From: Streptomyces sp. NBC_01669 | GTDB lineage: Bacteria > Actinomycetota > Actinomycetes > Streptomycetales > Streptomycetaceae | Length of the DNA stretch: 64,000 nucleotides | Direction of reading: 5' to 3' | Assembly (NCBI RefSeq): GCF_026339735.1 | Contig: NZ_JAPEQG010000002.1 | Location: 930,001-994,000 of the forward strand | Translations under genes and position numbers: made by a program | In this document: positions 58,988-64,000 of the stretch, piece after piece | Position numbering within the stretch: position 1 is the stretch's first letter | Layout: each line of letters opens with the position of its first letter | The notes under the pieces: generated by a model | Databases searched by the model: none | What the model was told of the DNA's origin: nothing | Seen by the model: only the letters and a program-made list of their open reading frames with translations

Positions 58988-59347
58988 CTATTCCCGCCCG
59001 TCCCAGGCCGGGTCCCGGTGGGTGGCGAGGGCGGTGGGCAGGTCGCAGTGGACGGGGATCGGCGGGTGGGTGCCGTCGGGCACGAGACAGCCGTCGGCGG
59101 GGATTGCGGCGAGTTCCAGGCGCCGCCCGCCGCTGTGGAGTTGGTGGGCGGCCTGGGCGACGGCGAGCTGGCCGGCGGCGGACCAGCCGCGCAGTTCGGT
59201 CAGGTCGAGGATGACCGGTCCGGTGCCGCGTGCCTGGACCCAGCCGATGGCGCCGGTGAACCGGTGGACGGCGTCCGGGCCGAGATATCCGGCGAGGGAG
59301 AGGATGCCGAGGCTGTGGTGGGTGGTGTAGCGCCACTCGATGGTCAT
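58988..59347 (-). CDS. STAS-domain protein (anti-sigma antagonist type)
   Basis: ATG 59347 (MTIEWRYTTHHSLGILSLAG) encodes 119 residues. LSLAGYLGPDAVHRFTGAIG, PVILDLTELRGWSAAGQLAV is the STAS fold of anti-sigma factor antagonists, in which the Ser of GWSAAG is the expected phosphorylation site. It lies next to an HATPase_c kinase-like protein (59366), the usual partner-switching pair, so the two probably set sigma-factor or transporter activity. Confidence 0.82.
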   Translation of the reverse strand: MTIEWRYTTHHSLGILSLAGYLGPDAVHRFTGAIGWVQARGTGPVILDLTELRGWSAAGQLAVAQAAHQLHSGGRRLELAAIPADGCLVPDGTHPPIPVHCDLPTALATHRDPAWDGRE

Positions 59348-59365
59348 CGTCGCTGCCTCAATCTT

Positions 59366-59794
59366 CTACAGGGGAAGGGTGACCCAGATGCTCTTGCCCT
59401 GGCCGTCCGCGTCCCCGCGTACGACCGCGGTGCCACCGAGCTGGAAGGTAAGTTCGACGACGGTGGCCAGCCCGGTGCTGCCGGTGCCGATGGCCGTGCC
59501 GTAGAGGCGGGGCTGGTAGGGGTGGCGGTCGTGGACAGCGAAAGCGAACGTGTCCGGCCCGCCCGCGAAGATGACCGTCACGTTCGGGGAGAGCGCGGCG
59601 GCGTGACGCACACTGTTGGTCACCAGCTCCGACAGGATCAGCAGCGCCGGATCCACGCTCGGATGGCGGCGGCTGATACCCCACTCCTCCAGCACCTGCT
59701 CCGTCGTCTCACGCGTTATCCGCACGGCCGAACCCATCGTGGGCAGGGTCAGTACATGCCGATACGGCAAGGTTTCGAGCTGCGTACTCACCAT
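59366..59794 (-). CDS. HATPase_c anti-sigma / serine-kinase-like protein
   Basis: ATG 59794 (MVSTQLETLPYRHVLTLPTM) encodes 142 residues with a GHKL ATPase fold: the N box in LLILSELVTNSVRHAAALSP, then VHDRHPYQPRLYGTAIGTGS-TGLATV (G boxes). This type regulates anti-sigma antagonists by phosphorylation. Its start overlaps the end of the upstream gene by 7 bases, and the STAS gene follows after 18 bases, so the three belong to one transcript. Confidence 0.86.
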   Translation of the reverse strand: MVSTQLETLPYRHVLTLPTMGSAVRITRETTEQVLEEWGISRRHPSVDPALLILSELVTNSVRHAAALSPNVTVIFAGGPDTFAFAVHDRHPYQPRLYGTAIGTGSTGLATVVELTFQLGGTAVVRGDADGQGKSIWVTLPL

Positions 59795-60198
59795 GCCTCC
59801 GGGTGGGCGAGGCGGAAGCCGGTAACCGCCTGCGGACGGATCCGTACGAGGGTGTCGTGCGGGCCATGGGCCCAGCCCGGCAGCGTACGGCGGTAGTGGG
59901 CCGTCTCGTCCGCGTCACGGACGATCTCGGCCGGTCCGGTCACGGTGACGGTCCAACCGCTACCGTCGGCCTGGATCTCATCCGCCTGATAGGTCAGTGC
60001 GACCCGGTCGGCCAGGGCGGCCTCCTGGGCCGGGGCGCGGACGATCAGGCGCCCGTACTGCACGACGTGCACGGCCGGGCGGACCACGGCGATCTCGCGC
60101 TGGAAGTAGACCAGACGTCCCTGGCCGACGCTTTCGAGCAGCCAAAGGCCCTCCGCGCCAGAGACCTCGGTCATGCGGCGGGTGTGGGGGCCAGTCAT
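59788..60198 (-). CDS. Pyridoxamine 5'-phosphate oxidase-family flavin-binding protein
   Basis: ATG 60198 (MTGPHTRRMTEVSGAEGLWL) encodes 136 residues with LLESVGQGRLVYFQREIAVV, RPAVHVVQYGRLIVRAPAQE and GWTVTVTGPAEIVRDADETA, the split-barrel flavin/F420-binding fold common in actinobacteria. Overlaps by ATGA with the SulP gene upstream. A role as a stress- or redox-linked oxidoreductase is likely. It is part of the arsR-sulP operon. Confidence 0.84.
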   Translation of the reverse strand: MTGPHTRRMTEVSGAEGLWLLESVGQGRLVYFQREIAVVRPAVHVVQYGRLIVRAPAQEAALADRVALTYQADEIQADGSGWTVTVTGPAEIVRDADETAHYRRTLPGWAHGPHDTLVRIRPQAVTGFRLAHPEAW

Positions 60199-61922
60199 CG
60201 GAAAGCCTTTTCGATGACAGGAGCGATCCGGCCGGGGACGGGCAGCAGTCCGGCCTTCTCCAGGTGGGCACGGGCCCCGGCGATGGCCTCCGGAGTGGAG
60301 GCGTACTCGCGCCCCTGTCGCTGCAACAGGCCCAAGGCGCCGACGGAATCGAGGGCCTGGCGCTGGCCGGGGCGAATGCCGGAGGTCATCACGGCGATGC
60401 CGCGCCGGTTCAGCTTCTCCACGGCGTCCTTCAACACGAGAGCGCCGGTCGCGTCCATCGTCGACACCCGCGACATCCGCAGGATCACCACGCGCACGTC
60501 GCCAACCTCGGAGAGCTCGAGGAGGAAGCGGTGGGCGCCGGCGAAGAACAGCGGCCCGTCGATCCGATACGCGACGATGTGCTCGGCCAGGAGCGCGTGC
60601 TCCTCTTCACTGTGCTCACCGGGCAGATCGGGTCGGAAGTCCACCTCGTCGATCCGGGCCTGGCGGGCCACCGCCCGAAGCGCCAGCGCCCCGGCCACCA
60701 CCAGGCCGATGATGACCGCGTAGACAAGGTCGAGAGCCAAAGTGGCAGCCGCGGTCAGGACGAGGACGACCGCGTCGGAGCGGGTCGCGCGGGCCATCGC
60801 CCGCAGCGCGCCGACCTCGACCATGCGGATCGCGGTCGCGATCAGCACACCCGCCAGTGCGGCCAGCGGGATCCTGGAGACCAGCGGAGCTGCCGCGAAG
60901 ACGATCACAGCGAGGACGGCGGCGTGGGTGAGCGCGGCCAGCCGGGAGCCCGCGCCGCTACGGACATTGACCGCGGTACGGGCGATGGCGGCCGTTGCCG
61001 GAACGCCGCCGAACAGAGGGGCGGCCAGGTTCGCGATGCCCTGCCCGAACAGTTCCTTGTCCGGGTCGTGCTTCTGCCCGACCGTCATGCCGTCCGCGAC
61101 AGTGGCCGACAGCAGCGACTCCAGCGCCGCGAGTGCGGCCACCGCTACGGCGGGGGCGAGCAGCGAACCCAGGGCCGACAGGTCCAGGAAGCCGAGCGAA
61201 GGGGCAGGCAGCCCGGACGGCAGATCACCGATCGGGACAGCTTTGTCGAGGTGGAAGAGCTGGGCGGCCACAGTGGCGGCGATCACCGCGACGATGGAGA
61301 ACGGGACGACCGGGCGCCAGCGTGCACCGAGCAGCATCATGGCCGCGACACCAGCCGCGAGGGCCACGGCGGTCCAGTTCGGCGCCTTCGTGAACTCCTC
61401 GATGGCGCGCCAGGTCACGACGAGGACCTTGTCGCCCTCGGGCTTGGGAACGCCGAGGGCGCCCGGGATCTGCTGAAGTCCGATGACGCAGGCGATGCCC
61501 AGGGTGAAGCCCTCCACCACCGGGGCCGGGATATACCGCATGTACTGGCCGGCCTTCAGCAGGGCGAGCACGATCAGCAGGACACCGGCCATCAGCCCGA
61601 CCGTCAGCACTCCGCCGGGCCCGTACTGGGCGACGATCGGCACCAGCACCACCGTCATCGCGCCCGTTGGGCCGGAGACCTGGAGATTCGAGCCGCCGAA
61701 CAGCGCCGCCAAGGCTCCCGCCACCACGGCGGTAGCGAGCCCGGCTTCTGCGCCGAGCCCCGAGGAGACACCGAACCCGAGTGCGAGCGGCAGGGCCACG
61801 ATGGCGACAGTGAGGCCGGCGAGCAGGTCACGGCGCGGATTACGGGCCATGACCGAGTAGTCGGCGCGGGCAGGCAACAGGAAGCGCACCCGCTCCCAGG
61901 ACCGGGCCAGCAAGGCACTCAC
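60195..61922 (-). CDS. SulP-family anion transporter with C-terminal STAS domain
   Basis: GTG 61922 (VSALLARSWERVRFLLPARA) overlaps the stop of the arsR-type gene. The 575-residue protein has 10-12 membrane helices, including the SulP signatures DLLAGLTVAIVALPLALGFG, NLQVSGPTGAMTVVLVPIVA and AALESLLSATVADGMTVGQK. A STAS domain follows at the C-terminus (VVILRMSRVSTMDATGALVL). Substrate may be sulfate, bicarbonate or another anion. Context with a STAS protein and HATPase suggests stress- or signal-dependent control. Confidence 0.9.
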   Translation of the reverse strand: MSALLARSWERVRFLLPARADYSVMARNPRRDLLAGLTVAIVALPLALGFGVSSGLGAEAGLATAVVAGALAALFGGSNLQVSGPTGAMTVVLVPIVAQYGPGGVLTVGLMAGVLLIVLALLKAGQYMRYIPAPVVEGFTLGIACVIGLQQIPGALGVPKPEGDKVLVVTWRAIEEFTKAPNWTAVALAAGVAAMMLLGARWRPVVPFSIVAVIAATVAAQLFHLDKAVPIGDLPSGLPAPSLGFLDLSALGSLLAPAVAVAALAALESLLSATVADGMTVGQKHDPDKELFGQGIANLAAPLFGGVPATAAIARTAVNVRSGAGSRLAALTHAAVLAVIVFAAAPLVSRIPLAALAGVLIATAIRMVEVGALRAMARATRSDAVVLVLTAAATLALDLVYAVIIGLVVAGALALRAVARQARIDEVDFRPDLPGEHSEEEHALLAEHIVAYRIDGPLFFAGAHRFLLELSEVGDVRVVILRMSRVSTMDATGALVLKDAVEKLNRRGIAVMTSGIRPGQRQALDSVGALGLLQRQGREYASTPEAIAGARAHLEKAGLLPVPGRIAPVIEKAFR

Positions 61923-62272
61923 TCGGGCGCTACCTCTGCTTTCCGCAGCTCGGCCAGCAGTTCGTTCTGCCCGCTCAGCATCTCCGTCAGGATCCTCCGC
62001 GCCGCCCGCATCAGATCCGCGACATCCCCGCCGGCCAGCTCATACACCACGGTCGAGCCTTCCCGGGCAGCGGTCACGATCCCCGAGCGGCGCAACACCG
62101 CCAGTTGCTGCGACAGCGCCGATGGCTCCACCTCGATCGCCGCCAGCAGGTCACGTACCGGCATCGGACCGCCCTGCAACAGCTCCAGCACCCGGATGCG
62201 CACCGGGTGCCCGAGCATCCGGAAGAACTCGGCCTTGGCCTCATACAGCGGAACCGGCACGGTCTCGCACAC
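61919..62272 (-). CDS. ArsR-family transcriptional regulator
   Basis: GTG 62272 follows GAGGAGT. The 117-residue protein has a winged helix-turn-helix: AKAEFFRMLGHPVRIRVLEL, PVRDLLAAIEVEPSALSQQL-AVLRRSGIVTAAREGS. There is no Cys pair of the classic metal-binding type in the recognition region (one Cys at position 2), so the signal may not be a metal. It is the first gene of the operon arsR-sulP-PNPOx-HATPase-STAS and overlaps the next gene. It probably represses its own operon. Confidence 0.88.
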   Translation of the reverse strand: MCETVPVPLYEAKAEFFRMLGHPVRIRVLELLQGGPMPVRDLLAAIEVEPSALSQQLAVLRRSGIVTAAREGSTVVYELAGGDVADLMRAARRILTEMLSGQNELLAELRKAEVAPE

Positions 62273-62418
62273 TCCTCATCACCCAGAAACCCGGGAACAT
62301 CGCTCGGCGCTGTGCCCACGACTACGAACCGGCATAGCCCCTACAGCATGTATCGAATTGCAAAATTATGCAATTCATTGATCTGGTGCTCGCCCTTCGG
62401 CCTCATCCGTGGACCTGT

Positions 62419-62985
62419 GCGGGCCGAGAATCACGTCCGTGCGGGTCAAGCGGCGTGTTGGCACTCGTGGATCACTCCGCCGAGGCGGTCGTGTCGGCGT
62501 ATGCCGAGGCGAGCGATCTGCCTGGGGTCGGTGATGGTTTCGGGGAGTGCGCGCGGCGGCGCGGCTGCCTGCAGGGAGCGGTGGGTGCGGTGCTCGTTGT
62601 GGAACCGCTCGTACTCGCTCAGGGCATGGCGCAGGTGGTGAGCGTTCCAGATGAGGGTGCGGTCGAGGAGTTCGCGGCGAAGGCTGAGCACCCATCTCTC
62701 CATGATCGAGTTCATCCTTGGCATGCGGACGCCGGTGAACACGCTCTGGATGTGGGCGTCGGCGAGGATCTTGTCGATCAGGGCGGGGTACTTCGCGTCG
62801 CGGTCGCGGATCAGGTAGGCGGCGTGCGCGCCCACGCCCTCAAGGTCCATGACGAGGTTCTTGACCGTGTGGGCGACCCAGCCTGCGGTGGTTGCCAGGA
62901 CGCGGATGCGGCGGGTTGCGTGCTCGATGACGGCCAGGATGTACTGCCGCTTCCCGGTCGGGGTGATGGTTTCGATGAAGTCCAT
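62419..62985 (-). pseudogene. Integrase-type transposase, C-terminal part with its IS end
   Basis: The minus-strand frame ends at 62446 and contains MDFIETITPTGKRQYILAVI (Asp), YLIRDRDAKYPALIDKILAD (Asp), MPRMNSIMERWVLSLRRELL (Glu), HNEHRTHRSLQAAAPPRALP. At 62419-62439 the sequence is similar to the terminal repeat of the element at 48566, so one IS end is still present. At about 62985 the gene is cut by the ISAs1-type remnant, so the N-terminus is missing. Confidence 0.75.
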
Positions 62986-62986
62986 G

Positions 62987-63640
62987 GCCAACGAGATCAC
63001 CGTCTTCCGACCTCTGCTCGCCGGCCTCGACCTGACCGACACTGTGGTCACCTTCGACGCCCTCCATTCCCAGACCGCCCACGCCCGCTTCCTGGTCGAG
63101 GACAAGAAAGCCCACTACATCGCCGTGATCAAGGGAAACCAGCCGCTGTTGCACCGGCAGCTCAAGCAGATGCCCTGGCGGGACGTGCCGCTGCTGGACA
63201 AGACCCGCGCCACCGCGCACGGCCGCGACGAGATCCGCCGGGTCAAGACCGCCACCGTCGCCCGCGGCCTGGACTTCCCCCACGCCGCCCAGGCCGTGCA
63301 GATCGTGCGCCGCCGCAGGACCATCACCAGCGACAGGGTCACCCTGCAACGCGTCTACGCGGCCACCGACCTTGCCGCCCACCAGGCCGACGCTCCCGAG
63401 ATCGCCCACCACGTGCGCGAACACTGGGGCATCGGGAACAAGATCCACCACGTGCGCGACACCACCTTCACCGAGGACGCCTCGCGCATGCGCACCGGGA
63501 CCGCACCCCGGGCCATGGCCACGCTGCGCAACCTGGCCATCGGCGCCCTCCGCCTCACCGGCTACGACAACATCGCCGCCGGCCTGCGCAAACACAGCCG
63601 CGACGCCACCCGACCCCTGACGACCCTCGACATCACCTGA
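62987..63640 (+). pseudogene. ISAs1-family (H-repeat type) transposase, C-terminal half
   Basis: The frame from about 62987 reads NEITVFRPLLAGLDLTDTVV, TFDALHSQTAHARFLVEDKK, AHYIAVIKGNQPLLHRQLKQ, HHVREHWGIGNKIHHVRDTT and LAIGALRLTGYDNIAAGLRK, ending at TGA 63640. This is the second half of an ISAs1-type DDE transposase with the VTFDALH Asp and the WGIxNKxHHVRD region. The N-terminal half is absent, and its place is taken by the oppositely oriented transposase tail. Confidence 0.8.
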
Positions 63641-63695
63641 TCCGATCCGACAGACCCCCTGAACGATGCCGCCCCCGGGCTGACACGATCCAGCC

Positions 63696-64000
63696 ATGGG
63701 AAACATCTACGACTACTACGCGGCCACCGACGACAGGCAAGCCCTCGCGCTGTTCGAAGACGACTGCATGGACGACCCATTCGGCACGCTCGGCCTCAAA
63801 GGGGCAGACCCCTACCTGCTCCTCGGAACCGTCGAGGCCCACCTGACAGGAGTATCCGAGGAGCAAGTGGAAGCTGACCCCCGCTTCTGCGAACTGCTCA
63901 ACGACCCCGAGCACGAAGGGCCCTGGCTCGTCTCGCTCACGGACACCCTCCGTGACGCCCTCGCAGCGGCCACCCCGGAGCGCCTGCTGGAAACCGCCAC
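63696..64000 (+). CDS. Hypothetical protein, cut by the window edge
   Basis: ATG 63696 (MGNIYDYYAATDDRQALALF) stays open to the end of the window (about 101 residues): LKGADPYLLLGTVEAHLTGV, FCELLNDPEHEGPWLVSLTD. Acidic and soluble, with a Met-Gly-Asn-Ile-Tyr-Asp-Tyr start found in several streptomycete hypothetical proteins. No function known. Probably the first gene of the sequence beyond the IS cluster. Confidence 0.6.
   Translation, partial: MGNIYDYYAATDDRQALALFEDDCMDDPFGTLGLKGADPYLLLGTVEAHLTGVSEEQVEADPRFCELLNDPEHEGPWLVSLTDTLRDALAAATPERLLETA

Overview
The window is actinobacterial and almost certainly Streptomyces. Support: very high GC with strong third-position GC bias, GTG starts behind purine-rich ribosome binding sites, TrwC-type relaxases, large LuxR-family ATPase regulators (LAL type), Tat signal peptides, and a Zur-controlled set of cysteine-poor ribosomal proteins next to a CobW-like protein. 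The density of broken genes and insertion sequences marks it as an accessory or plastic region: a chromosome arm, an integrated conjugative element, or a linear plasmid.

Layout. 1-9.9 kb: plasmid-like hypothetical genes, three C-terminal remnants of a helicase-associated-domain (HA) protein, a small P-loop kinase, a 25-bp perfect hairpin, and a TrwC relaxase pseudogene split by an inverted-repeat-bounded 1.5-kb insert that carries an unknown gene but no transposase. 10-18.3 kb: two LAL regulators followed by two alpha/beta hydrolase genes plus decayed hydrolase ends. 18.4-19.7 kb: dead IS630 transposase and dead P-type ATPase. 19.7-22.4 kb: the Zur regulon (rpsN, rpmB, then divergently rpmG, rpmE, cobW-like, rpsR), where rpsR has ATA in place of ATG. 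22.4-30.8 kb: a chimeric transposase, an APC-type permease, a predicted PD-(D/E)XK nuclease, an intact IS1182 element sitting in the 3' end of a small gene, and a lipoprotein. 30.8-37.7 kb: a second TrwC pseudogene, a CHAT-protease gene, a non-coding repeat cluster, and two more HA remnants that bracket a HEPN plus zinc-ribbon gene. 37.8-49.8 kb: a large secreted VCBS/FG-GAP protein, IS6 and integrase-type elements, a secreted heparinase II/III-like lyase, and a PhyH dioxygenase divergent from an AraC regulator. 49.8-64 kb: a TROVE/Ro60 protein, IS5, Excalibur and VOC proteins, an Imm32-like protein, an IS605 element with intact TnpA and frameshifted TnpB, an arsR-sulP-PNPOx-ATPase-STAS operon, and further transposase ends.

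How the genes work together. Three working modules look intact: the zinc-starvation ribosomal switch, the arsR-sulP stress/anion operon, and the LAL-hydrolase block. Three genes have the architecture of defence or toxin effectors (CHAT protease, PD-(D/E)XK nuclease, HEPN-zinc ribbon). All sit beside conjugation and HA debris, so the HA tails and relaxase remnants may mark repeated insertion of cargo at one kind of site. All functional statements rest on reading the sequence by eye; no database search was run.
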